This document shows positions 7,837 to 16,452 of a stretch of 64,000 nt of DNA, one piece after another. A model generated the notes under the pieces. The model did not search any database, was not told the DNA's origin, and saw nothing but the letters and a program-made list of their open reading frames with translations. Location of the stretch: positions 57,887 to 121,886 of the forward strand of contig NZ_KZ477999.1 of assembly GCF_002837185.1 (NCBI RefSeq), given 5' to 3'. Numbering within the stretch: position 1 is the stretch's first letter; each line of letters starts with the position of its first letter. This DNA is from Pseudomonas fluorescens (lineage in GTDB: Bacteria; Pseudomonadota; Gammaproteobacteria; Pseudomonadales; Pseudomonadaceae). The translations under genes and the position numbers were made by a program.

Positions 7837-8179
7837 GGAGGTCGGCAGGCCTGCAGTAAGGCAAAAAGCACCAAAGCGGTTCAAACCGCGATTGCTCGCA
7901 CTAAATTGGCACCAAAGCGCCAGGCCTTCTTCAGAGGCCGTGAACCGCTTTAGCGCAGCGCTCGACACAACCGGCGATCCGCGACAGGGTATTTGCACGA
8001 GTTTCAGTTAATTAGGGTAAGGTTTTTCAAGGCTTGCGCCTCGACCGCCCGGATTCAGCGCAGCCCTCAGGGCGTGCGCACCAAGGCAAAGCAAAAGCTG
8101 TACCACACAATCGCAGTGAACCTTCGGCAAACCCCGCGACTCGAAACCACACGTACAGAACAGCCACACGGAGATAACC
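7837..8179. promoter_or_regulatory. Divergent promoter region between amt and the YqjD-like operon, with NtrC-like half-sites
   Basis: No gene is seen in these 343 bp. An 11-bp direct repeat, GCACCAAAGCG, occurs at 7868-7878 and 7909-7919. The GCACCA half resembles NtrC sites (consensus GCACCA-N3-TGGTGC), and the first copy continues into a partial second half (CGGTTC). A palindrome GCGGTT-CA-AACCGC lies at 7876-7889. I could not find a correctly spaced -24/-12 sigma-54 promoter for amt, so nitrogen control is only suggested. Confidence 0.4.
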
Positions 8180-8494
8180 ATGGCCGGTAAATCAGCAAAG
8201 ACTGCTCAAGAAATACTGATGGCGGATTTTCAGACCCTCGTCGCCGATACCGAAAGGTTGCTGGACGACACCGCCGTCCTGGCCGGTGACCAGGCTGATG
8301 AGCTGCGCACCAGGATCCATGAAAGCCTGCTCAAGGCTCGCGAAACCCTGCAGTTGACCGAAGACTCCCTGCGTGAGCGCGGCCAGGCGGCAATCACCGC
8401 GACGGAAGACTACGTGCAGGCCAACCCGTGGCAGTCCGTCGGCATCGCTGCCGGCGTAGGCTTTTTGATCGGTCTGCTGGCTACCAGGCGCTAA
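8180..8494 (+). CDS. ElaB/YqjD/DUF883-family inner-membrane protein
   Basis: A 104-residue protein with a long amphipathic helical region (residues ~10-80) and a C-terminal membrane helix, PWQSVGIAAGVGFLIGLL, ending in the family hallmark ATRR. YqjD and ElaB are tail-anchored inner-membrane proteins that associate with ribosomes in stationary phase in E. coli. The start follows a GGAGATAACC ribosome-binding region. It is the first of three short genes (spacing 4 bp, then a 4-bp overlap) resembling yqjD-yqjE-yqjK, usually stress- or stationary-phase-controlled. Confidence 0.9.
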   Translation: MAGKSAKTAQEILMADFQTLVADTERLLDDTAVLAGDQADELRTRIHESLLKARETLQLTEDSLRERGQAAITATEDYVQANPWQSVGIAAGVGFLIGLLATRR

Positions 8495-8498
8495 TATC

Positions 8499-8888
8499 AT
8501 GGCTATGGACGAATCCAGCTCGTCAAAGGGCGCAGGTACCACCTCCCGCCGCCTGGGCGCCGCCGTGCTCGGCTTATTGCACAGCCATGTCGAACTCTTC
8601 GGCATCGAGTTACAGGAACAGAAGGCACGTACCGTCAGCCTTCTGCTGTTCGCCGGCCTGGCGTTGGTGTTTGCCCTGCTGCTGTTGGTAGGGTTATCGA
8701 CACTGGTAATGATCCTGGTGTGGGACACCGGCTACCGCCTCACCGGCATCATTTGTCTGTGTGTGTTCTACAGCCTGGCCGCAGTGTTCTGCGGGGTACG
8801 CTTGAAAGCGGCGGTGTTCGATGAGTCCACGCCGTTCCATGCCACCCTCGAAGAACTGGCCAATGATCGGGAGCGCCTGTTGCCATGA
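8499..8888 (+). CDS. YqjE-like / phage-holin superfamily III membrane protein
   Basis: A 129-residue protein with two strongly hydrophobic segments (LLLFAGLALVFALLLLVGLS and LTGIICLCVFYSLAAVFCGV). An N-terminal amphipathic region precedes them (residues ~20-45, LGAAVLGLLHSHVELFGIEL). This arrangement matches YqjE and the 'phage holin family' inner-membrane proteins, which despite the name are not phage-derived. It begins 4 bp after the DUF883 gene and overlaps the next gene by ATGA, so the three form one transcript. Confidence 0.87.
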   Translation: MAMDESSSSKGAGTTSRRLGAAVLGLLHSHVELFGIELQEQKARTVSLLLFAGLALVFALLLLVGLSTLVMILVWDTGYRLTGIICLCVFYSLAAVFCGVRLKAAVFDESTPFHATLEELANDRERLLP

Positions 8889-9223
8889 GCCTGCCTGAAC
8901 CGCAAAACACGTCCCGTCGGGAAATGCGCAAGGCGTTGATTCGCCTGCGCATGGAAATGCACCGTCAGGAAATCCGTCATGAATCCCAGCAACTCATGGC
9001 GCCCCTGCACAGAGTGCGCGACATGCGTCACAACTGGCAGGACAGCCTGGGCATCAAGCACGCGCCGCTGTGGGGCGTTGCGGCGGTGACCCTGATGGGG
9101 TTCTTTACCGGCAAGGGCGCCAAAGGCGGCAGTATCAGCAGCGTAACGCGCCTGGTACGGCTTGGAGCCGGGTTGATTCCGCTGATCAAACTGGCCATGC
9201 AAGGCGCTTCGCGCAAACGATAA
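8885..9223 (+). CDS. YqjK-like third gene of the membrane-stress operon
   Basis: A 112-residue basic protein with a charged helical N-terminal half (REMRKALIRLRMEMHRQEI) and hydrophobic stretches around residues 62-80 and 90-103 (LWGVAAVTLMGFF; VRLGAGLIPLIKLAM). Its sequence is not clearly that of E. coli YqjK, but it holds the same place after the YqjD- and YqjE-like genes and overlaps the latter by 4 bp. Function is unknown; membrane association is inferred. Confidence 0.82.
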   Translation: MSLPEPQNTSRREMRKALIRLRMEMHRQEIRHESQQLMAPLHRVRDMRHNWQDSLGIKHAPLWGVAAVTLMGFFTGKGAKGGSISSVTRLVRLGAGLIPLIKLAMQGASRKR

Positions 9224-9391
9224 GCCCCGCTTGCCCAATACCACGACCTGACCGCCGGGCCATGTGCGCAACGGCGGTCAGTGCCTGCTGGTCATCGCCA
9301 TCGAAACAATCGTCTTCAACATTTGCGCTTGCCCCGCCAGCATGGAAACGGGAAGCTGCAACTGTCATTCACCGTACGGAGCGTACCCGCC

Positions 9392-10723
9392 TTGGATTGG
9401 CCCACCCTGTTGACTCGCGAACGTCTTGGCAAGCCGCTGCACAGCCCTGAAGAACTGGGCCGCAGTCCTTTTCACAAAGACCATGACCGCATTATTTTCT
9501 CCGGCGCTTTCCGTCGTCTGGGCCGCAAGACTCAAGTGCACCCGGTTACAAGCAACGACCATATCCACACGCGACTGACCCACTCGCTGGAAGTCAGTTG
9601 TGTGGGGCGCTCCCTTGGCATGCGCGTCGGCGAAACGTTGCGCGCAGCCCTGCCCGACTGGTGCGACCCAAGCGATCTGGGCATGGTGGTGCAGTCGGCC
9701 TGCCTGGCCCATGACATCGGCAACCCGCCCTTCGGGCACTCCGGCGAAGACGCCATTCGCCACTGGTTCCAACAGGCCGCCGGGCGCGGCTGGCTGGATG
9801 ACATGAGCAGCGCCGAGCGCAATGACTTCCTCAACTTTGAAGGCAATGCCCAGGGCTTCCGTGTACTGACCCAGCTTGAATATCACCAATTCGACGGTGG
9901 CACGCGGCTGACCTATGCCACCTTGGGCACCTACCTCAAGTACCCCTGGACTGCCCGCCACGCGGACTCGTTGGGCTACAAGAAACACAAGTTCGGCTGC
10001 TACCAGAGTGAGCTGCCGATTCTGGAACAGATCGCGCAAAAACTCGGCCTGCCTCAACTGGAGGAACAACGCTGGGCCCGCCACCCGCTGGTGTACTTGA
10101 TGGAGGCCGCCGACGACATCTGCTATGCGTTGATTGATCTGGAAGATGGCCTGGAAATGGAGTTGCTGGAGTACGCCGAAGTCGAGTCACTGCTGCTCGA
10201 CCTGGTGGGTGATGACCTGCCGCAGACGTATCGACAGCTGGGCGCGTCAGACTCCCGCCGTCGCAAGCTGGCAATCCTGCGTGGCAAGGCTATCGAGCAC
10301 CTGACCAACGCGGCGGCGCGCGCCTTCGTCGAACAGCAGGACGCTCTGCTTGCCGGCACCCTGCCTGGCGATCTGGTTGAGCACATGCACGGTCCGGCAA
10401 AGCGTTGTGTACTGGATGCCAAGGACATGGCGCGCAAGAAAATCTTCCAGGACAAGCGCAAGACCCTGCATGAAATCGGCGCCTACACCACCCTGGAGGT
10501 TCTGCTGAACGCGTTTTGCGGTGCGGCCCTGGAGCAACACGGCGGACGTACGCCATCGTTCAAGAACCGGCGCATTCTCGACTTGCTGGGCAACAGCGCG
10601 CCCGACCCCGCGTGGTCGTTGCATGCCTCGTTCCTGCGCATGATCGATTTTATCGCTGGCATGACCGACAGCTATGCCACCGAGATGGCGCGGGAAATGA
10701 CAGGCCGTTCCAGTCCTCAGTAA
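9392..10723 (+). CDS. dgt: dGTPase-like HD-domain nucleotide triphosphohydrolase
   Basis: An HD-superfamily enzyme of about 443 residues that removes tripolyphosphate from deoxynucleotides, helping balance dNTP pools. The metal-binding histidines and aspartates are visible in HTRLTHSLEVS and CLAHDIGNPPFGHSGEDA. An early block, FRRLGRKTQVHP, is family-typical. The preferred start is TTG at 9392 (giving MDWPTLLTRERLG) because GGAG lies 10 bp upstream and Pseudomonas homologues begin there; the longer frame from 9281 reads as low-complexity sequence. It follows the YqjD-like operon and precedes the Roc-type genes, the order I recall around PA3040-PA3045. Confidence 0.9.
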   Translation: MDWPTLLTRERLGKPLHSPEELGRSPFHKDHDRIIFSGAFRRLGRKTQVHPVTSNDHIHTRLTHSLEVSCVGRSLGMRVGETLRAALPDWCDPSDLGMVVQSACLAHDIGNPPFGHSGEDAIRHWFQQAAGRGWLDDMSSAERNDFLNFEGNAQGFRVLTQLEYHQFDGGTRLTYATLGTYLKYPWTARHADSLGYKKHKFGCYQSELPILEQIAQKLGLPQLEEQRWARHPLVYLMEAADDICYALIDLEDGLEMELLEYAEVESLLLDLVGDDLPQTYRQLGASDSRRRKLAILRGKAIEHLTNAAARAFVEQQDALLAGTLPGDLVEHMHGPAKRCVLDAKDMARKKIFQDKRKTLHEIGAYTTLEVLLNAFCGAALEQHGGRTPSFKNRRILDLLGNSAPDPAWSLHASFLRMIDFIAGMTDSYATEMAREMTGRSSPQ

Positions 10724-10889
10724 CATCTGGATCAAGCCACTCTGCGCCCTAAAGGAATTGCCCTACGACGGGAACAGAGCGGCCTGATCGAATTCGTACA
10801 TATTCCCGAGGAATAATCACGCACGCCCCCGTGGACCAGACGAGCAACTCCTACGCTCCCATCGATGCTTGACTTACTGTGTGCTCTTT

Positions 10890-11276
10890 ATGCCCAGACA
10901 CCCCCTTCGTATTCTTCTGGTGGAGGACCATCCCTTTCAACTCCTGGCCACCCAGTGCTTGCTGAGAAGCTTCGGTTTCGACCAACTCACCCCCGTGGAA
11001 AATGCGGAGCAGGCCATACGCACAATGATTCAGTCCGAATTCTGTTACGACTTGATGTTATGCGACCAATGCCTACCTGACCTGCCCGGTCTGGAATTGG
11101 TGGAAATCGCCAGCCGCGGTCAATTTATTACCAGCGCGATTCTATTGAGCGGACTACCAGCGGCGGAATTGCTCAAACTGACCACACAGGCTGCACAGCG
11201 CAACCTTCCACTACTAGGCTGTTTGTTAAAACCGTTGAAAAGAGATGAACTTGAAAGTTTAATGATCTTGATTTAA
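10890..11276 (+). CDS. Stand-alone receiver-domain protein (RocR N-terminal-like, no EAL domain)
   Basis: A 128-residue CheY-like receiver with the acidic pocket in RILLVEDHPFQ, the phospho-acceptor Asp59 in LMLCDQCLPDLPG, Ser in ILLSGLP, and Lys114 in GCLLKPLKRDEL. The protein stops where an output domain would begin; nothing resembling an EAL domain follows in the 264 bp before the next gene. Its details (VEDHPFQ start, LLG-x-LLKPL end) remind me of the receiver half of RocR, the EAL protein of P. aeruginosa Roc signalling. It lies immediately upstream of rocA2/rocS2-like genes and may act as a phosphate sink or competitor. ATG 10890 has no clear ribosome-binding site; a TTG at 10869 is possible. 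Confidence 0.83.
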   Translation: MPRHPLRILLVEDHPFQLLATQCLLRSFGFDQLTPVENAEQAIRTMIQSEFCYDLMLCDQCLPDLPGLELVEIASRGQFITSAILLSGLPAAELLKLTTQAAQRNLPLLGCLLKPLKRDELESLMILI

Positions 11277-11540
11277 CGCCTATCAAAGTAAGACTTTTAA
11301 CCTTATCAACTGCGAAAAATAACCTGACCGCCGTGGTAAAACTCATTTTACCGTTAGCCACGCCAGACACCCTGAAAACCCACACATCAGGTGTCACAAC
11401 TACCTATCACCTTGTAGGCCTATACCTTTTTTGATGTAGGAAACTTCCTGTTTTGTACTTGTTCGCCCCCCGCTTCATGCTGCTGCCGCTTCTTCTGAGC
11501 TAATGTGACCGCTTTATTTGCACCTGCATGGAATTTGATT

Positions 11541-12167
11541 ATGAACACCGCTTTTATTATCGACGACCACCCCGTTATACGGCTTGCCATCAGAATGTTA
11601 CTGGAACATGAAGGCTACAAAGTCGTTGGAGAAACGGATAACGGATGCGATGCCATACAAATGGTCCGCGAATGCCTGCCCGACCTGGTCATTCTGGATA
11701 TCAGCATCCCGAAACTTGACGGCCTCGAAGTACTCTGCCGATTCAACGCCATGAACACTTCGATGAAAACCCTGGTGCTCACGGCCCAGTGCCCAACTCT
11801 GTTTGCCACGCGCTGCATGCGCTCGGGCGCTGACGGTTACGTCTGCAAGGAAGGCGACCTGACCGAACTGCTGAGCGCTATTCGTGCCGTACTATCCGGT
11901 TACAACTACTTCCCCAGCCAGGCATTGAATGCAAATGGAACGGAAGGTGCAGACACCCAGGAATTGGAACTGTTCAAAGCCGTTAACGACCGTGAACTTA
12001 TGGTCCTGCAACTTTTTGCACAAGGTCGCACTAACAAAGAAATAGCCAAAGGCATGTTCCTGAGCAATAAAACAGTCAGCACCTATAAAAAGCGGTTAAT
12101 GCAAAAACTAAAAGCCCAATCTTTAGTTGAGCTCATCGAGATGGCAAAACGAAACGCGCTAGTGTGA
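11541..12167 (+). CDS. rocA2: LuxR/NarL-family response regulator, RocA2/BvgA-like
   Basis: A 208-residue DNA-binding regulator. The receiver domain occupies residues 1-120, with Asp-Asp at 8-9, phospho-acceptor Asp53 in LVILDISIPKLDG, and Lys in GADGYVCKEGDL. The LuxR-type helix-turn-helix at about 145-200 reads ELMVLQLFAQGRTNKEIAKG then LSNKTVSTYKKRLMQKL. I chose ATG 11541 (MNTAFIIDDHPVI), with GGAA 8 bp upstream. It overlaps the downstream kinase gene by GTGA. RocA-type regulators control fimbriae, efflux and biofilm genes in P. aeruginosa; targets here are unknown. Confidence 0.9.
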   Translation: MNTAFIIDDHPVIRLAIRMLLEHEGYKVVGETDNGCDAIQMVRECLPDLVILDISIPKLDGLEVLCRFNAMNTSMKTLVLTAQCPTLFATRCMRSGADGYVCKEGDLTELLSAIRAVLSGYNYFPSQALNANGTEGADTQELELFKAVNDRELMVLQLFAQGRTNKEIAKGMFLSNKTVSTYKKRLMQKLKAQSLVELIEMAKRNALV

Positions 12168-15100
12168 GAAAGCGGATGCCCAGCCGTATCAAGGACTACT
12201 TGTTCATATTGAGTGCCAGCCTGTACTTCAGCACTGCCGTGCTCGCGGACTCCTCCATCACCCCACAACATTTCACCTTATTGAGTCGCGCGGGAACCGT
12301 TCAACTGGACACTCGACTGGACAGGACCCAGCGCCAGTGGCTGCGGTACAAGCGCGAGCTGGTACTGGGTACTGCCGCGCCTGACTACCCGCCGTTCGAC
12401 CTCACCTCCAGTGGACGCGACTACGAGGGCCTCACGGCAGATTATGCGGGTCTGCTGGCCAAGGCGCTCGACATACCGGTCAAGGTTCTTCGTTACCCTT
12501 CACGGTTGTCCGCCATTCAAGCCCTTGAAGCCGGCGACATTGACTTGCTGGGCTCCTCCAATGGCTTCGAGGCCGCAAACCCCCATCTCACTCTGTCGGC
12601 ACCTTATGCCGTGGACCAGCCGGTACTGGTCACTCGCGAAGGAGAAAACCGTAGTCTCAGCAATGGCCTGGAAGGGTTGCGCTTGAGCCTGGTTTACCAT
12701 TATCTGCCCCTCGAAGAGGTGGAGAAGCTGTACCCCAAGGCGGATATCCGCCCCTATCCCTCTTATCAGAATGCGCTGAATGCCGTGGCATTCGACCAGG
12801 CGGATGTGTTTCTTGGCGACACCATTTCCACCCATTTCATGATTAACAAGGGCTACCTCAAGAACATTCGCATGGCCAATTTCGGCAAGCATGAAGCTTA
12901 TGGTTTCAGCTTTGCCCTGCGCAACGACAACCTCATTCTCTTGAGCATCGTCGACACGGTGCTGGCGGCTGTGCCCATCAACGAACGTGACGGCATCGCC
13001 AAGCGTTGGAGCGCCGGCAGCGATATCCTCCTGACCGACAAGAAACTGCAATTGACCGCGCGCGAAGAACGCTGGTTGAAGGCGAATCCGGTGGTGAAGG
13101 TCATCGTCAACGAAACCTTTGCCCCCCTCACCTTCTTCGACGCCGAAGGCAACTTTCGCGGTATCACCGCCGACCTTCTTGAACTCATTCGCTTGCGTAC
13201 CGGCTTGCGTTTCGCGGTTCAGCGTGGGCGTGAGGTCGACGCTATGATCGAGCAGGTCGCCACACAGAAGGTCGACATGATCGGGGCCATCGTACCGAGT
13301 AACCAACGGGAGGCGCAGTTGAGTTTCAGCCGCCCGTACCTGGAAAACTCCTATGTGCTGCTGACCCGCAAAGAGCCTGGAGCGCCCTTGAACCTGGAGC
13401 AGATGACGGGCAAGCGCCTGGCGGTGACCCAAGGTACCCCGCTGGTCGATACTTTGCGCAAGGACTATCCCCGGATTCAACTGGTGGAAACCGGCGATAC
13501 CTTCAGGGCATCCGAGTTGCTCGCACAAGGGCAAGTGGACGGCGCCGTGAACACGCTGTTGATCGCCAACTATTTCCTGTCCTCGAAAGTTTTCCAGGAC
13601 AAGCTGCAGATCACTACCACCATCGGCACCAGCCCGGCAACGTTCGCCCTGGCCACATCACGCCATGCCACCGAATTGAGCTCGATCCTCGACAAAGCGC
13701 TGCTCAGTATCGCCCCGGATGAAATGGGCGTGATCAACAGTCGCTGGCGCGGCTACACCGTCGAGTCCGACAGCTATTGGCGCAATTACAACCAACTGAT
13801 TGCCAGGATCGTCATCGGTACCGGGTTGTTGCTCCTGGTTTCGCTGACCTGGAACGCCTACATGCGCCGCCAGATCAGGCAACGAAAAATGGCCGAGCGC
13901 GCCCTCAACGATCAGTTCGAGTTCATGCGCGCGCTGGTCAACGAAACGCCACACCCCATCTATGTACGCGATCGTAACGGCTTGCTGCAAACCTGCAATG
14001 ACAGCTACCTGCAGACATTCGACGTCAAGCGAGAGGATGTCATCGGCAAAAGCGTGACCCAGATGAGCATGGCCCTGGCGCCCGAAGCAGCGCAGTACCA
14101 TGCCGATTACCTGCGGGTGGTGGCTGAGGGCACGCCATTGATCCTGGACCGTTCGCTGCATATCTATGAGAGGAAGCTGACGATCTACCACTGGATCCTG
14201 CCCTACCGCGATTCCATCGGCGAAGTCCAGGGCATCATTGGCGGCTGGATCGACATCAGTGAACGGCGCCAGTTGTTTGATGAGCTGCGTGCTGCCAAAG
14301 AACGCGCCGATGAGGCCAACCGTGCCAAAAGCACTTTCCTTGCCACCATGAGCCACGAGATCCGCACGCCGATGAACGCCGTGATCGGCATGCTGGAACT
14401 GACGCTCAAGCGCGCCGACCAGGGGCATCTCGACCGTCCGGCGATAGAAGTCGCGTACAACTCGGCCAAGGATCTACTGGAGCTGATAGGCGATATTCTC
14501 GATATCGCGCGCATTGAGTCCGGGCGTCTGAGCCTGGCGCCGGAGCGCGTCAATCTGCGGGAAGTGATTGAGTCCGTGGTGCGTGTCTTCGATGGTCTAG
14601 CACGCCAGAAAACCCTCAGCCTGCTCTTGGAATTCAAGCCCGACCTGAACGACATCGAAGTCTTGATAGACCCGCTGCGCTTCAAGCAAGTGCTGTCCAA
14701 CCTCGTGAGCAACGCCATCAAGTTCACCGAACATGGACAGGTGAAGATCAAGGTGGAGGTGCAACCGAGCCAGACACCGGAACAGGTCGAACTGAAGCTG
14801 GTCGTGGAAGACACCGGCATAGGCATCAACCGCGACGACCAACTGCGCCTGTTCGAGCCATTCGCCCAGGCCGACAACTCCGGGCACCTGGCCAGAAGCG
14901 GCGCCGGCCTGGGCCTGGTGATCTGCCGCAGCCTCTGCGCAATGATGAACGGCCAGTTAAGCCTGAGCAGCGTGCCCATGGTCGGCACCCAGGTACACGT
15001 CAACCTGAAAATGCCGCGCCTGCATCCGGTCACGACCGTGGACAAGCATGCGCCAGCCAGGCCGGCCTCTACCCCGGTACTCAATGTGCTGGTGGTAGAT

Positions 15101-15811
15101 GACCACCCGGCGAACCGCCTGCTGATGTGCCAGCAACTGGGCTACCTGGGCCATCAATTCACCGCCGCCGAGCACGGTGCCGCCGGGTTCCAGGCCTGGC
15201 GCCAGGAACAGTTCGATCTGGTGATCGCCGACTGCAACATGCCCATCATGAATGGCTACGAGTTAAGCCGTTCCATTCGTGAATACGAGCAACGCGAACA
15301 GTTGGCACCCTGCGTGGTACTGGGGTTTACCGCCAATGCCCAACCGGAAGAAAGACAACGCTGCGTGGAAGCGGGCATGGATGACTGCCTGTTCAAACCC
15401 ATCAGTCTCACGATACTGGAGCGGCAACTGGCGCAGATCACACCGCAACCCACGAGCCAGCGGCTGGACCTGGAGTGCCTGGACGCGCTGACGGGAGGAG
15501 ATCCGCAGCTGAGTCGACGGTTGCTCGAAGAACTGCTGACCAGCAGCGTTCATGATCGTCAGGCACTCATCGCGCTACTGGATCGCAAGGCGTCATCCAT
15601 GGACATCATCGAACAAGCCCAAAAGATCAAGGGGGCCGCACGCATCGTTCAAGCCAATGCGTTGGCCGGGCAATGCGAAGCCCTGGAGCAAGCCTGCTCG
15701 CGCGACGACGATCGGCGAGTGGTCGAGGCGGGTATCAAATCCCTGGAGAAGCTCATGCTTGAGCTGGAACGGGCGCTACACGTTCAACTGCATGAACTGG
15801 ACAGCCAATAG
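12164..15811 (+). CDS. rocS2: BvgS/RocS2-like hybrid sensor kinase with two periplasmic binding domains
   Basis: A 1215-residue hybrid kinase. In order: signal peptide (~1-30), two periplasmic solute-binding (SBP_bac_3) domains (~65-285 and ~300-530), a membrane helix (IVIGTGLLLLVSLTWNAY, ~547-565), a PAS domain (~580-700), HisKA with His731 in ATMSHEIRTPMN, an ATPase domain (NLVSNAIKF, DTGIGI, GAGLGL), a receiver with Asp1023 in IADCNMPIMNG, and a C-terminal HPt-like domain. The HPt core reads EQAQKIKGAARI: Gln1153 stands where the phospho-histidine is expected (AHKIKGAAR), so the final relay step to RocA looks broken. The start is GTG 12164, overlapping the regulator stop; ATG 12176 is possible. 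A solitary sensor of periplasmic ligands is implied, but the ligand is unknown. Confidence 0.92.
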   Translation: MRKRMPSRIKDYLFILSASLYFSTAVLADSSITPQHFTLLSRAGTVQLDTRLDRTQRQWLRYKRELVLGTAAPDYPPFDLTSSGRDYEGLTADYAGLLAKALDIPVKVLRYPSRLSAIQALEAGDIDLLGSSNGFEAANPHLTLSAPYAVDQPVLVTREGENRSLSNGLEGLRLSLVYHYLPLEEVEKLYPKADIRPYPSYQNALNAVAFDQADVFLGDTISTHFMINKGYLKNIRMANFGKHEAYGFSFALRNDNLILLSIVDTVLAAVPINERDGIAKRWSAGSDILLTDKKLQLTAREERWLKANPVVKVIVNETFAPLTFFDAEGNFRGITADLLELIRLRTGLRFAVQRGREVDAMIEQVATQKVDMIGAIVPSNQREAQLSFSRPYLENSYVLLTRKEPGAPLNLEQMTGKRLAVTQGTPLVDTLRKDYPRIQLVETGDTFRASELLAQGQVDGAVNTLLIANYFLSSKVFQDKLQITTTIGTSPATFALATSRHATELSSILDKALLSIAPDEMGVINSRWRGYTVESDSYWRNYNQLIARIVIGTGLLLLVSLTWNAYMRRQIRQRKMAERALNDQFEFMRALVNETPHPIYVRDRNGLLQTCNDSYLQTFDVKREDVIGKSVTQMSMALAPEAAQYHADYLRVVAEGTPLILDRSLHIYERKLTIYHWILPYRDSIGEVQGIIGGWIDISERRQLFDELRAAKERADEANRAKSTFLATMSHEIRTPMNAVIGMLELTLKRADQGHLDRPAIEVAYNSAKDLLELIGDILDIARIESGRLSLAPERVNLREVIESVVRVFDGLARQKTLSLLLEFKPDLNDIEVLIDPLRFKQVLSNLVSNAIKFTEHGQVKIKVEVQPSQTPEQVELKLVVEDTGIGINRDDQLRLFEPFAQADNSGHLARSGAGLGLVICRSLCAMMNGQLSLSSVPMVGTQVHVNLKMPRLHPVTTVDKHAPARPASTPVLNVLVVDDHPANRLLMCQQLGYLGHQFTAAEHGAAGFQAWRQEQFDLVIADCNMPIMNGYELSRSIREYEQREQLAPCVVLGFTANAQPEERQRCVEAGMDDCLFKPISLTILERQLAQITPQPTSQRLDLECLDALTGGDPQLSRRLLEELLTSSVHDRQALIALLDRKASSMDIIEQAQKIKGAARIVQANALAGQCEALEQACSRDDDRRVVEAGIKSLEKLMLELERALHVQLHELDSQ

Positions 15812-15830
15812 GATGCACGGCTCGCCCAGT

Positions 15831-15929
15831 GTAGGAGCGAGCTTGCTCGCGAAAAACTCACAGGCACCGCGTTCATTCAGCAAGCACGCGTTATCGTTGA
15901 CATTCTTCGCGAGCAAGCTCGCTCCTACA
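15831..15929. repeat. REPIN, second copy of the GAGCGAGCTTGCTCGC family
   Basis: Inverted REP palindromes (GTAGGAGCGAGCTTGCTCGC and complement) flank a spacer nearly identical to that of the element at 2022-2121 when one is reverse-complemented. The two copies therefore lie in opposite orientations. This one separates the convergent rocS2-like and msrC genes. Confidence 0.88.
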
Positions 15930-15969
15930 ACGGCGGTGTACGCTTAACTGAGTGGCATTCCCCGCGCGC

Positions 15970-16452
15970 TCAGCAATCGGTCAAGCGCAGGAAAATAGCC
16001 GCCAGCTGTTCGATACCTACTTGGTCCTGAGGCGTAAAACGAGCCAGCGACGGGCTGTCGAGATCAAGAACGCCAATCAACTGGCCGTTCTTGACCAGCG
16101 GCACCACCAATTCGCTGTTCGACGCGCTGTCACAGGCAATGTGCCCGGCAAACGCATGCACGTCTTCCACTCGCTGGGTCTGCCGGGTCGCGGCGGCGGC
16201 GCCACACACGCCACGCCCGAAAGGAATCCGCACACAGGCAATCTGGCCCTGGAATGGGCCAAGCACCAGCTCGTCATTACGATTGAGGTACAAACCCGCC
16301 CAGTTCAGGTCGTCCAGTTGATTGAACAGGAACGCGGAGAATTGCGCGCTGTTGGCGATGAAATCCCGCTCATCGGCCAGCAGCGATTCCAGCTGCGCGC
16401 ATAGCAAAGCATAGCCATCCAGGCCGGTGCCGGCCTGTTGCAAATCGATCAT
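15970..16452 (-). CDS. msrC: Free methionine-(R)-sulfoxide reductase (GAF domain)
   Basis: A 160-residue single GAF-domain enzyme that reduces free methionine-R-sulfoxide using thioredoxin. The fRMsr pattern is complete: NWAGLYL, ELVLGPFQG, then three cysteines in IACVRI, GRGVCG and GHIACD, which match the catalytic and resolving cysteines of E. coli MsrC/YebR. It overlaps the upstream DUF815 ATPase gene by ATGA and is transcribed with it. Together with msrB and a peroxidase nearby it adds to a local oxidative-stress theme. Confidence 0.93.
   Translation of the reverse strand: MIDLQQAGTGLDGYALLCAQLESLLADERDFIANSAQFSAFLFNQLDDLNWAGLYLNRNDELVLGPFQGQIACVRIPFGRGVCGAAAATRQTQRVEDVHAFAGHIACDSASNSELVVPLVKNGQLIGVLDLDSPSLARFTPQDQVGIEQLAAIFLRLTDC

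Noticed and set aside
7836..7900. A sigma-54 promoter for amt
   Set aside because: GG and GC pairs were found, but with 8, 9 or 12 bp between them rather than the required 10.
8499..8888. Prophage holin
   Set aside because: Although the domain name contains 'phage holin', the gene is in a YqjD/YqjE-type operon with no lysin, capsid or integrase nearby.
12500..13534. A 344-codon minus-strand frame inside rocS2
   Set aside because: Shadow of the first periplasmic domains; no motif and no ribosome-binding site.
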